Shown here in pieces: positions 7,859 to 16,422 of a DNA stretch of 44,216 nucleotides. Origin of the DNA: Pseudomonadota bacterium. GTDB lineage: Bacteria > Pseudomonadota > Gammaproteobacteria > Steroidobacterales > Woeseiaceae. Made by a program: the position numbers and the translations under genes. The stretch is taken from the NCBI GenBank assembly GCA_027621915.1, contig JAQCAD010000025.1, positions 1 through 44,216 of the forward strand, in the 5' to 3' direction. Numbering within the stretch: position 1 is the stretch's first letter; each line of letters starts with the position of its first letter. The notes under the pieces are model-generated. The model searched no databases. It had not been told where the DNA came from and was given only the letters and a program-made list of their open reading frames with translations.

Positions 7859-8733
7859 TCAGTTCTTAAAGAATCCCATCTTGACGCCGGCCAGCTGTAC
7901 AACGTCGTTGTCGTTCAATTTACGCGCCTGGGCGCCAATTGGCTGACCGTTGACAAGCGGGTATAATCGCCTTCTTCGCCGCTCTCTACGTGCACGATGT
8001 AGTAGCCTTCAGCACGCCTGGTAATTGCCGCAACCTGCACTCCAGGGCGCCCAAGTGTTGTCAGTGCCTTCGTCAATTCAAGTTCACGCCCGGCGAATGA
8101 GCCACTCAAAACCTGCAACTTGGCCAGTGGCAAGGCAGTTGGCGCGTTGCTTGGGTCGATACCCGCCGACGTCGCCGTATGTGCCGCCGGCTCCCGAATC
8201 GGTTTCGGTTTCGGTGTCGGCGTTCGCGGCTGTTCTCGGACGTATGCCGAATCAGGATCCGGCCGCCGAGGGCTTATATCAGGCATGTCTACTTTCAGGT
8301 CATGTCGTTCCGCCTGTTCCACTTTGGCCTCGGCAGAAGCAGCTACTGCGGCAGCTCTTTCGGCAGCCGCTAACTGGTCAGCGCTCTGTTGGCCGGCAGG
8401 AATAACCATCGTTTTTTCGAATTCATCCTGCTCAGTATCGCTTGTATGCTGATCGGAGAATCGCAGCTGATGATGACCGATGGTGATCACGTCGCCATGT
8501 TGAAGCGCATGCTTCTTGATGAGTTTGCCGTTGACGTAAGTACCGTTGGTGCTATTCAGGTCTTCGAGAAACGAATCGTTGAGAATATTGATGATCAGCG
8601 AATGATGTCCGCTGACCGCAGGGTTGTCGATGCGTACGTCATTATCCGGGAGGCGGCCAACCGTGTAGCGCTCTTTGGACATGTTGTACTCAGCCAGTAC
8701 CTGGCCGTCCAGACTCAGGATTAAACGTGCCAT
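7859..8733 (-). pseudogene. FHA-domain protein with a one-base frameshift near its 3' end
   Basis: FHA domains bind phosphothreonine, so this protein is a probable target or adaptor of the adjacent kinase. From the ATG at 8733 (MARLILSLDG) the frame carries a first FHA domain (YTVGRLPDND, SGHHSLI, NSTNGTYVNG), an Ala/Gln/Pro-rich linker and the start of a second FHA-like domain (LAKLQVLSGSFAGREL). As read, the frame leaves after GEEGDY and stops at 7915 with LSTVSQLAPRRVN. In the next frame the sequence continues PLVNGQPIGAQARKL then NDNDVVQLAGVKMGFFKN to a stop at 7859, the expected end of the domain. The span is 875 bases, one short of a whole number of codons; a lost C in the CCC run at 7959-7961 would explain it. 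A sequencing error is as likely as a real mutation. An upstream in-frame start at 8778 also exists but the family starts at MARL. Confidence 0.85.
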
Positions 8734-8801
8734 ATCAGTAATATCGCTCTCTTTAAGACAGTGTTCATTGCAGGGCATCTACCTTGACGCCCGGCCTCCC
8801 T

Positions 8802-9638
8802 TTAACGGAACATGCTCGACAATCTTGCGAGCAAGCCTTTCTTCGCAGCAAACGAATCCAGTACCTCCGCCAGCATTACGGACACGTTGTCCCTTCCGCC
8901 ATTGTCGTTGGCCACCTGCACCAACTGTTGACCAACCACATCAAGGCTAGCATTAAACGTGCTGATAGTTAAGTGAATATCCTCATCTTCGACCATGTCC
9001 GGAAGCCCATCCGAGCACAAAAGATAGATATCGCCGGGCAGGACATCGTACTCCTGCACCTCTACGTCCACGGTCGGTTCGACCCCAAGCGCGCGAGTCA
9101 CGTAATTTCGGTTCGTGGATCGCTGAGCTTCCTCTTCCGAGTAAAACCCACGGTCGACGAGTTCCTGGAGCAGCGAGTGATCCATCGTCAACTGTTCGAA
9201 CTTCTCATCACGCAGGCGGTACGCACGGGAATCACCGACATGTGCAATTGATATCTTATCGTCGTAGAACATGGACGCGACGAGTGTCGTACCCATACCC
9301 TCGCAGTGGGTCTGACTCTGAGCAGTCTGGAAAATTATTTTATTGGCCCTGGCCACCGCGTCGCGCAGGACGATCGTCTGGCGCATCAATCCGGTATTCG
9401 GATCGATCTCGTTGCGTTCTTCCCGATGCGCTCCTGCAGCTGCGAGATCAGCTATGGTTTGTACCGCAATTCCGCTGGCCACTTCACCGGCATTGTAGCC
9501 GCCCATGCCATCGGCAAGAATCATCAAGCCGAGGTCCTCATTGGTGCCAATTGCGTCCTCATTGTGTTCGCGAACCATGCCGGTATCGGATAGTTCGGAA
9601 AATTTGATTTTTCCACGCAAGCTTTTTTCTTTACTCAT
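8802..9638 (-). CDS. PP2C-family serine/threonine phosphatase
   Basis: A metal-dependent (PPM/PP2C) protein phosphatase, probably cytoplasmic, that would reverse phosphorylation by the neighbouring kinase. The motifs occur in order: SDTGMVREHNEDAIG near residue 20-30, ILADGMGGYNAGEVASG with metal-binding Asp-Gly, EGMGTTLVAS, IAHVGDSRAYR, TRALGVEP, LLCSDGLPDMV, and GGRDNVSVM near the end. At 278 residues it is a slightly extended bacterial Stp/PrpC-type enzyme; the last 20 residues (FAAKKGLLARLSSMF) are an amphipathic tail. It lies 11 bases downstream of the kinase stop and 68 bases before the FHA gene start, so the three form one minus-strand operon. Confidence 0.93.
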   Translation of the reverse strand: MSKEKSLRGKIKFSELSDTGMVREHNEDAIGTNEDLGLMILADGMGGYNAGEVASGIAVQTIADLAAAGAHREERNEIDPNTGLMRQTIVLRDAVARANKIIFQTAQSQTHCEGMGTTLVASMFYDDKISIAHVGDSRAYRLRDEKFEQLTMDHSLLQELVDRGFYSEEEAQRSTNRNYVTRALGVEPTVDVEVQEYDVLPGDIYLLCSDGLPDMVEDEDIHLTISTFNASLDVVGQQLVQVANDNGGRDNVSVMLAEVLDSFAAKKGLLARLSSMFR

Positions 9639-9649
9639 TCTTGTCTTGC

Positions 9650-11746
9650 TCAGGCAGCGTACTTGGCGCAGTTGCGTAGCGCTATGGCCATTTCACCACC
9701 ATTGGTGAAGCGATTCTCGGGTCGTTTCGAGAGCGCCTTAAAGAGAACTGCATCAACACTTGGCGGAACGCCCGGCCTCCGATTCGAAACTGGAGCAGGG
9801 TCTTCCGTTGAAATTTTCGTCATTAGCACAGCTATATTCGTCGCCTTGAACGGCACCTCGCCAACCAGCAATTCATATAGCGTAACACCAAGAGAGAATA
9901 AGTCCGAGTGGCCCGTGAGGGTGTCAGCACTCAATTGTTCCGGCGACATATACATCGGCGTACCCAGAACAATCCCTGTCTTTGTTCGATTGTTGTCAGT
10001 TAGTCTTGCGACTCCGAAATCACTGATCTTCAGTAAGTCCTGGCGCATGCTGTAAAGGAGGTTCGCTGGCTTGATGTCTCGATGAATGACACCTTGATTG
10101 TGGGCGTAGTCCAGCGCGTCGGCGACTCTCGCGCAGAGCTCAAGGGCTTTGTTCGGTGCAAGCAGCCTCTTCGGGTCCGTAAACTGCGTCAGAGGTGTGC
10201 CCTGCAGATACTCCATGGCAATGTATGCGAGATGCTTGTCTTCGCCACAGTCATACACGGTGACGATATTAGGATGCGTAAGGCGACCCGCTGATTCAGC
10301 TTCGCGGAAGAATCGAAGCCGCGCCTCTTCAAGCTCCTCGTCCTCAAATTCCTTTTCGATCGGAATGACTTTCAGAGCGACGGCGCGATTAATTCGCGGG
10401 TCGCGTGCGAGGTAAACAGCCCCCATCGCGCCACGCCCAAGTTTGCGCTCGATGACATACCTGCCAAGGCGTTGCGGCGATCCATGTTTTCCGCCCAGAG
10501 AAAACTTGTTGGGCGCATGGGTACTTCCTTGAGTTCGCTTCATCCACTGAATGACGGCCTCCGCTCGCTCCGGTTTCGCCTGTTCTTCAAACGCGAGGGA
10601 GAGTTTGTACATTGCGGACGCCAGCGGTTCATTGGCCTCGCAGCGACGAAATTCTGCGAATGCGGGTTCAAGTCTTCCGGCGGCCAGGAAGTCATTTCCA
10701 CGCTTGAACGCATTAGCAGAAGCTTTTTTAACTGTGCCAGCGAGCCACCAACCCAGTGTGGATGCGCCAAGAAAAATGACCACAGCGCGCCCCAGGTCAA
10801 GTCGCATTCGGCCAATCAGAAGGAACAAACCTTCGACGAGAATAACGAGCAAAATAGTTATTGTTGCAAAAAGAAAAATATCGCGACGATTTCGTGAGGG
10901 CAGAAACAGCGAGGCAATAATGGCAAGTAGCCCGGGTACCAACCATTCCAGTGCGCGTAACCAGGTTGGTGCCACTACGGTATGCCCTTGCTCAATATCG
11001 GCGAGCAATTGCGCAGTTACTTCGGATGTCGTGACAAACTGCCCCGATGGCAGCACAGCCGAGGCTCGAACCAACGTAGGAGAAGCATCAAGAAAAATCG
11101 TTTTGCCTTTGAAGACGGTCGTATCGAATTCCGCGTCAAGAACGTCCTCCGACGAGATTCGCTCGACTGGCTCGTAATTTGTGAGATAGATCGAGAAATC
11201 GGCATGCGACACTCTCGGATCGGAGATGAAATTTTCGCCCGCCAGTGCAATTGCCAGTGGCAACGTGGGCGACATAATGTCGCCCTGGAGATGCCACAAT
11301 CTGACTTGGCGTAGTATTTCGTCGGAATCTGGATTCAGGGCCAGAATGCCTGTCCGGTCAGCCACATCGGCAAATCGGTGGCCGGCCGGAACGAAGACGG
11401 GTGTATCGCCTTCCAACAGGGCGGCCCATCCCGGCAGTTGCCCGGCTTCTCCTATCAGCGGGGGCTCGGCCAGTATCAGTCGTCCAACATTTTGATTTTG
11501 AATGACTTCTACAAGTTTCCCGTAGTCTCCCAGAATATCATCGTTGGTCTTTTTTGCAGGATTGATGCTAATGATCATCGCATTCGCCAGAGGCGCGCCG
11601 CGGACATGTGATGCGAACTGGTCAAAAAGGAAACGGTCGGCTGCGATGAACCAGGGCGCCGCCGGTCCATAGATCAGTACCAGCAGGACACTGACAAAAG
11701 TGAGGATGACCAGCCGGTCGCGATGTTCTTTTTTTCGTGCGCTCAA
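9650..11746 (-). CDS. CHASE2-domain serine/threonine protein kinase
   Basis: A transmembrane Hanks-type kinase with the sensor first and the kinase last. A membrane helix (VILTFVSVLLVLIYG, residues 13-27) leads into an extracytoplasmic CHASE2-like sensor (to about 265), then three hydrophobic helices (about 267-340), a linker and the kinase (about 427-698). Catalytic features are all present: glycine loop GRGAMGAVY, ATP lysine in VALKV (about 459), HRDIKPANLL (Asp about 557), DFG (about 576), and SPEQ for APE. It should be active. CHASE2 ligands are generally unknown. PP2C and FHA genes follow immediately. The start is a TTG with a weak ribosome site; no better start lies before the first helix. 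This topology is the reverse of PknB, where the kinase is N-terminal. Confidence 0.92.
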   Translation of the reverse strand: MSARKKEHRDRLVILTFVSVLLVLIYGPAAPWFIAADRFLFDQFASHVRGAPLANAMIISINPAKKTNDDILGDYGKLVEVIQNQNVGRLILAEPPLIGEAGQLPGWAALLEGDTPVFVPAGHRFADVADRTGILALNPDSDEILRQVRLWHLQGDIMSPTLPLAIALAGENFISDPRVSHADFSIYLTNYEPVERISSEDVLDAEFDTTVFKGKTIFLDASPTLVRASAVLPSGQFVTTSEVTAQLLADIEQGHTVVAPTWLRALEWLVPGLLAIIASLFLPSRNRRDIFLFATITILLVILVEGLFLLIGRMRLDLGRAVVIFLGASTLGWWLAGTVKKASANAFKRGNDFLAAGRLEPAFAEFRRCEANEPLASAMYKLSLAFEEQAKPERAEAVIQWMKRTQGSTHAPNKFSLGGKHGSPQRLGRYVIERKLGRGAMGAVYLARDPRINRAVALKVIPIEKEFEDEELEEARLRFFREAESAGRLTHPNIVTVYDCGEDKHLAYIAMEYLQGTPLTQFTDPKRLLAPNKALELCARVADALDYAHNQGVIHRDIKPANLLYSMRQDLLKISDFGVARLTDNNRTKTGIVLGTPMYMSPEQLSADTLTGHSDLFSLGVTLYELLVGEVPFKATNIAVLMTKISTEDPAPVSNRRPGVPPSVDAVLFKALSKRPENRFTNGGEMAIALRNCAKYAA

Positions 11747-11773
11747 AGGAATGCTTCTCTACATAACGTGGCG

Positions 11774-11797
11774 AGTATAGAAAATAGCAAGTGTTTT
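11774..11797 (-). promoter_or_regulatory. Candidate promoter (-10) of the kinase operon
   Basis: TATACT on the minus strand at 11774-11779 would start transcription about 20 bases before the kinase TTG, which gives mild support to that start. The -35 position (11797-11802 region) has no convincing match. The 206-base gap to radA is otherwise AT-rich and must also hold the radA promoter, which I cannot place. Confidence 0.3.
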
Positions 11798-11952
11798 TAA
11801 TGAGATACGGTTAGCATTTTTTGCTGACTATCGACCTTGAAAGCGGTGCTAGTATTGGGATTCCGCTACCGGATGAGACAATATCAGGCCTGAAAGACCG
11901 GTATTTCCGATTCGGTCAACAAAACCAAGATAGTGAACCGGGATTATTTTTG

Positions 11953-13296
11953 ATGGCGAGGCCAAAAACAGCCTACGTTTGCACAGACTGTGGCGCGCAT
12001 GCGGTCAAATGGCAGGGGCAGTGCCCGGACTGCGGTGTCTGGAACACCTTGACTCAGACTTCAGTACCTTCGAACACGGTGGAACGGCAGATCGGTTCTG
12101 CGCCGTCAGCGCTTGGCTCGTTAAAAGAAGATTCCGGATTCCGGTATCCGACTGGTTTCGAAGAGTTTGATCGGGTTTTGGGCGGTGGCGTGGTTCCCGG
12201 ATCCGTTGTTTTGTTAGGGGGCGATCCTGGAGTTGGAAAATCCACGTTGCTTCAACAAGTTGCTGCCAAATTGCCTGTCGATTTGCGTGCGTGTTATGCC
12301 TCGGGCGAAGAATCGCTGCGCCAGATCGCCCAACGCGCAGACCGGCTTGGGCTCAACAACCCCTCTTTGAACCTGTTGGCTGACACGTCACTCGACAACA
12401 TACTTGAGCAGGCAGACGCGATTCAATCACGTGCGTTGATCATAGACTCCATTCAGACGATGGCAACATCCGAAGTTTCGTCGGCGCCGGGATCCATATC
12501 GCAGATGCGCGAGTGTGTCAGTCGCATCGTTAACTTCGCCAAACAAAAAGAAATCGCCGTGTTCCTGATTGGTCACGTGACCAAAGAAGGAGCAATAGCG
12601 GGACCACGAGTTGTCGAACATATGGTCGATACTGTTCTGTACTTCGAAACCGATCCCGGCAGTCGTTACTCCATAGTTCGCGCCGTGAAGAATCGATTCG
12701 GTGCCAGCAGCGAAATGGGCGTGTTTGCCATGCTGGAAACCGGATTCAAGGAGGTCACAAATCCGTCTGCGATTTTCCTGTCCCGTGAAGACAGTGGTGG
12801 ACCGGGAAGTATTGTAACGACGGCGTGGGAGGGTAGCCGGCCATTACTGGTTGAAATTCAGGCGCTTGTTGCCGATGCAAGCAGCAACTATCCAAAACGG
12901 CTGGCTCAGGGCATTGATCAGAATCGACTATCGCTTCTGGTTGCAGTTCTGCAAAGGCATGGTGGCATTGCGCTTTCGGCCGAGGATGTTTTCGTTAACG
13001 TTGTCGGTGGATTGAGAATTGCCGAGACATCGGCCGACTTGCCTGCGATTCTGGCAATTGTCTCGAGCTTTCGTGACCGACCCTGTCGGGAAAAACTGGT
13101 TAGCTTCGGAGAACTCGGCCTGGCAGGCGAGGTGCGTCCGGTACGATTTGGTGGTGAGAGAATTCAAGAAGCCCGTAAACAGGGCTTCACGACGGCCATC
13201 GTGCCGGCAGCAAACGTTCCCAGAAACAGGATAGATGGCATTCAGATAGTTGGTGTTCGAAAGCTCGAGGATGCGCTTTCCGCAGCGCTAAGTTAG
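11953..13296 (+). CDS. radA: DNA repair protein RadA
   Basis: RadA (Sms) is a RecA-like ATPase that drives branch migration and processing of recombination intermediates. The order is diagnostic: a C4 zinc finger (Cys10, 13, 24, 27 in CTDCGAHAVKWQGQCPDCG), Walker A GGDPGVGKST at 89-98, the RadA motif KNRFG at 246-250, and a C-terminal Lon-protease-like domain (LVADASSNYPKRLAQGID; SFGELGLAGEVRP). From the ATG at 11953 it has 447 residues (460 in E. coli). The frame is open 44 codons further upstream, but those residues are not family-like and the zinc finger normally begins within ten residues of the start. It ends five bases from the convergent corB-like gene. Confidence 0.95.
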   Translation: MARPKTAYVCTDCGAHAVKWQGQCPDCGVWNTLTQTSVPSNTVERQIGSAPSALGSLKEDSGFRYPTGFEEFDRVLGGGVVPGSVVLLGGDPGVGKSTLLQQVAAKLPVDLRACYASGEESLRQIAQRADRLGLNNPSLNLLADTSLDNILEQADAIQSRALIIDSIQTMATSEVSSAPGSISQMRECVSRIVNFAKQKEIAVFLIGHVTKEGAIAGPRVVEHMVDTVLYFETDPGSRYSIVRAVKNRFGASSEMGVFAMLETGFKEVTNPSAIFLSREDSGGPGSIVTTAWEGSRPLLVEIQALVADASSNYPKRLAQGIDQNRLSLLVAVLQRHGGIALSAEDVFVNVVGGLRIAETSADLPAILAIVSSFRDRPCREKLVSFGELGLAGEVRPVRFGGERIQEARKQGFTTAIVPAANVPRNRIDGIQIVGVRKLEDALSAALS

Positions 13297-13301
13297 GCGA
13301 A

Positions 13302-14576
13302 TCAGGGTTTGTTGTCTGTTTCGGGCAAATAAATACGGGCAAGTTGTACGCGGTTCTCTTTGGCTTCGATAATTTCGATCGGATATTCTCCTATCTTCAG
13401 GCAGGTCCCGGACTCAGGGATAGACTCAAGATATTCAAGCACCAGTCCATTGACCGTTTTCGGACCATCGGTTGGCAAATCCCAGCCCATCACCCGGTTC
13501 ATGTCGCGGACATTTGCGGTGCCGCTGACGAGCCATGTTCGGTCCGTTTCTTTAACAATCTCATCGTCATCGTTAGCCGGGTCCGTGGTGAACTCGCCAA
13601 CGATTTCTTCGAGGATATCCTCAAGGGTGACGATGCCCTGTATATCGCCATACTCGTCGACCACCAGGGCAAATCGTCGCCGGCCCTTTTGAAACTGAAG
13701 CAGTTGCGTGCTCAGCGGCGTTCCCTCGGGAACGAAATACGGATCGTCCAACAGGCCTCTGATATCGTCTTTCGTAAACTCGTCCCGTGTCGAAATATTC
13801 GCCAGTCGACGCAAATGCAGAATTCCAAGTACGTTATCGATATCGTCGTTGTATACAGGCAGCCTCGTGTGTTGGCTATTGCTGATAATCTGTGAAATTT
13901 CAGAAATATCGTCGGTCATGTCTATGCCAATGATTTCGTTATGCGGCACCATTACGTCATCGACCGATACCTTTTCGAGGTCAAGAATGCTTAACAACAT
14001 CTGGCGATATTTGCCGGAAATGCGAGCACCGGTTTCGTACACTAGCGTTCGCAATTCTTCTCGACTCAATGCATGGCGGTCAGCATCAGTACTTCGCAGG
14101 CCTAGCAGAAGGAGTACGGTATTGGCCATCACATTCGTCGCCCAGACCAACGGGTAAAGTATCTTCAGTAACGGGTAGTAAATATAGGCAGCCGGATACG
14201 CGAAGCGCTCGGGATGCAGCGCGGCAGCAGTTTTCGGTGCCGTTTCAGCGAAAATCAGAACTATAAGCGTGAGCGCTGCTGTCCCAATTGCAAACCCGAT
14301 CTCACCGCCAAGTTGAACGGAGACAACACCGACCAATGCGGACGCTGAAATATTCACCGCATTGTTGCCCAGTAGAATTAACCCGATAAGTCGGTCGGGC
14401 CTTTGCAAGAGGGATTCAGCCAGTTTCGCGCCACGGTGACCGGCTCTCGCTTTATGTCGGAGTTTGTACCGATTCAGGCTCATCAGCGCGGTTTCCGAGC
14501 CAGAAAAGAACGCAGAAAGAATCAAAAGGACGACAAGCAGGCCGATCATGGCTGCCAGTGATATGTCATTGCCCAA
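13302..14576 (-). CDS. corB: CorB/CNNM-type transporter with CBS and CorC domains
   Basis: An inner-membrane protein of the HlyC/CorC (CNNM) family, linked in this group to magnesium and cobalt transport. Residues 1-190 form the CNNM transmembrane domain (FFSGSETALMSLNRYKLRH near 23-41; LIGLILLGNNAVNISAS; LIFAETAPKTAAALHPE). A CBS pair follows (VDDVMVPHNEIIGID; RRFALVVDEYGDIQGIVTL) and then a C-terminal CorC domain (WLVSGTANVRDMNRVMGWDL; EYPIEIIEAKENRV). Length 424 fits. The start is TTG, 10 bases after GAGGGGG; no earlier start exists in frame. With ypjD it lies beside ffh, the same grouping as ffh-ypjD-corB in E. coli. Confidence 0.9.
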   Translation of the reverse strand: MGNDISLAAMIGLLVVLLILSAFFSGSETALMSLNRYKLRHKARAGHRGAKLAESLLQRPDRLIGLILLGNNAVNISASALVGVVSVQLGGEIGFAIGTAALTLIVLIFAETAPKTAAALHPERFAYPAAYIYYPLLKILYPLVWATNVMANTVLLLLGLRSTDADRHALSREELRTLVYETGARISGKYRQMLLSILDLEKVSVDDVMVPHNEIIGIDMTDDISEISQIISNSQHTRLPVYNDDIDNVLGILHLRRLANISTRDEFTKDDIRGLLDDPYFVPEGTPLSTQLLQFQKGRRRFALVVDEYGDIQGIVTLEDILEEIVGEFTTDPANDDDEIVKETDRTWLVSGTANVRDMNRVMGWDLPTDGPKTVNGLVLEYLESIPESGTCLKIGEYPIEIIEAKENRVQLARIYLPETDNKP

Positions 14577-14667
14577 TGGATGGGCACCCCCTCAGTACAA
14601 GATACGGTGCCAGTTCATCAGTCTCCCGTGGGGCTGTCAAGAAATGCGGCCGATTTCGCTACGCGAC

Positions 14668-15480
14668 TTAGCTCCAGCTTCGGCCCAGTACTTGTTCAAG
14701 CACAAATCGACTGCCGAAATAAGCCAGGCACAGAATCAGAAACCCCCACAAGTAAAGGTAAACTGCTCGTTTTCCGCGCCAGCCTGCGAACCGACGGCCG
14801 ACCAGCAAAAGTCCAAACAATGTAAGCGCAAGCAATGACAGCGCTGTCTTGTGAACCAAGTGTTGCGCGAACAGGTTATCGACAAACGCGAATCCTGACG
14901 AGACTGCGACCAACAACACCAGGAAACCGCTTGACGTAATACCGAAAAGCAGTTTCTCGGTCGTTTCCATCGGCGCAAACAGCCGATTGACAGCTGAAAG
15001 TTGACCAGCCTGTAGTCGTCGATTCTGTATTAACGCGTAAAGGGCGACGATTGAGCCAACTGTAAGAAGTCCGTACGCAAAAAGTGATATCAGAATATGG
15101 GACTGAATTTGCCAACTCATTGAGGTGCCAGTTGCAGCCGGTAATTCCCCGCTGGTCAAAATTGCCACAAATGCGGCAAGTATAAGCAGGCCGCCTGAAA
15201 GCCCCCTCAAGGTGCTCTCAACGGCACCAATGACCGCCGTAAGTGACAGCAGCAATCCGATAAAAGACGCCGCGTTTCCAATTGAAAGCGAGATTCCGTC
15301 AGGGACGATAATTAGCGTCCAGAGCATCCATGCATGCCACAACATACCGGTTATGCCGCTCGCGACCGCAATGATCAGGAGCATGCCGCTATTCGAGGAA
15401 AAGTGTGGCAGACGTGAGAGCGCAAACATAACGCCGGCGATTATGTACAAGAAAAAAATTGTGATTTGAAACACAGACAC
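14668..15480 (-). CDS. ypjD: YpjD-like inner-membrane protein (CcsA-type cytochrome c assembly fold)
   Basis: A 270-residue integral membrane protein with about eight hydrophobic helices, from FQITIFFLYIIAGVMFAL at the N-terminus to YLYLWGFLILCLAYFGSRFVL at the end. The layout, and a segment like SWQIQSHILISLFAYGLLT carrying a conserved histidine, match the CcsA/YpjD family. CcsA itself handles haem for cytochrome c maturation; YpjD's own role is not settled and may relate to ion transport through its partner CorB. It is upstream of corB on the same strand, 91 bases apart. The family call rests on topology and position. Confidence 0.8.
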   Translation of the reverse strand: MSVFQITIFFLYIIAGVMFALSRLPHFSSNSGMLLIIAVASGITGMLWHAWMLWTLIIVPDGISLSIGNAASFIGLLLSLTAVIGAVESTLRGLSGGLLILAAFVAILTSGELPAATGTSMSWQIQSHILISLFAYGLLTVGSIVALYALIQNRRLQAGQLSAVNRLFAPMETTEKLLFGITSSGFLVLLVAVSSGFAFVDNLFAQHLVHKTALSLLALTLFGLLLVGRRFAGWRGKRAVYLYLWGFLILCLAYFGSRFVLEQVLGRSWS

Positions 15481-15597
15481 CTTGACGTCTAACCCCGTAT
15501 TTTCGACTAATCAATCATCCCATATGGTGCAGTTCAATAGAAGAACCCTGATGTCAAGGTCAGGTGTTCTATTCAGTCGCCACGAGGCCGCAATACG

Positions 15598-16365
15598 ATG
15601 CGTATCAGAACATTGGGCTGTAGCGGCGGTATAGGTGCTGGATCGCGCACTTCCGCCATGCTCATAGACAACGACGTACTAATCGATGCCGGGACTGGCA
15701 TCGGGGATCTCGGGCTCGAGGATCTGAAAGAAATTCGACATGTATTTCTTACGCATGCACATCTCGACCACATCGCCGGGCTACCTATGTTGATCGACGC
15801 CAATTTCGCCGAAGATTTTGAAATTCCAGTAACAGTTTACGCACGGGAAGAAACGCTGGCCGCTATTAAGGCACACCTGTTTAACGATGTAATCTGGCCG
15901 GATTTTGCAAAACTTCCCACTGCTGAGAATGCAATGTTGAGATACCGGGTTTGTAATCCGGGCAACACCATTACCATTGGTCACCGCGATTTTCACGCTA
16001 TTGATGTCAGTCACAGTGTTCCGTCGCTTGGTTATACGGTGCAGAATTCGGGCGGCGTTTTTGCGGTCAGCGGCGACACGAAGACGAACGAAACTTTGTG
16101 GCCGGCACTGAATGATTGCGACGACCTGAAGGTACTGGTAATCGAAGTATCATTCCCTAACGATCAGGAAGCGCTGGCGACGAAGGCGGGGCATTATTGT
16201 CCCAGGACAATGTGCAGGGACTTGCGGCGCCTGAATCACGAGCCTGAAATTTGGCTGACCGGTATGAAACCGGGGCAGGAAGAAACAATCTTGCGGGAAG
16301 TTAAACAGGCTGTTCCCGGTAAAAACATCCGTATGCTTTCTCTTGGTACCATCATCGACGTATAG
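15598..16365 (+). CDS. MBL-fold phosphodiesterase (class II cyclic-nucleotide PDE-like)
   Basis: A metallo-beta-lactamase-fold hydrolase. The zinc motif THAHLDH lies at residues 52-58; further likely ligands are His in DVSHSVPSLGYTV and Asp in AVSGDTKTNE, with a later His in AGHYCPRT. Proteins like this of about 255 residues are usually annotated as 3',5'-cyclic-nucleotide phosphodiesterases, from likeness to yeast PDE1 and CpdP. The sequence shows the fold and metal site but does not settle the substrate; a tRNase Z-like or other phosphodiester substrate is possible. GAGG lies ten bases before the ATG. It diverges from ypjD and precedes ffh, with 57 bases between. Confidence 0.8.
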   Translation: MRIRTLGCSGGIGAGSRTSAMLIDNDVLIDAGTGIGDLGLEDLKEIRHVFLTHAHLDHIAGLPMLIDANFAEDFEIPVTVYAREETLAAIKAHLFNDVIWPDFAKLPTAENAMLRYRVCNPGNTITIGHRDFHAIDVSHSVPSLGYTVQNSGGVFAVSGDTKTNETLWPALNDCDDLKVLVIEVSFPNDQEALATKAGHYCPRTMCRDLRRLNHEPEIWLTGMKPGQEETILREVKQAVPGKNIRMLSLGTIIDV

Positions 16366-16422
16366 TAGCGCATTCCAGAATTCGCACCTGAAGTGGTCCC
16401 ATACCACCGCCGCAACATATTA

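Noticed and set aside
7955-7965. Programmed ribosomal frameshift in the FHA gene
   Set aside because: The site (TATACCCGC on the minus strand) is not a known slippery heptamer and no stimulating structure is evident; a simple base loss is more likely.
7915-8778. Intact 287-residue FHA protein as a normal gene from 8778 to 7915
   Set aside because: The last 16 residues do not fit the domain, and the next frame carries the expected end; the better reading is a frameshifted gene from 8733 to 7859.
7859-11746. Part of a type VI secretion locus
   Set aside because: Kinase, phosphatase and FHA genes are present, but no tss/tag structural gene is found on either side.
11821-11952. 44-residue N-terminal extension of RadA
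   Set aside because: The residues are not RadA-like, and the zinc finger normally begins within ten residues of the start, as it does from 11953.
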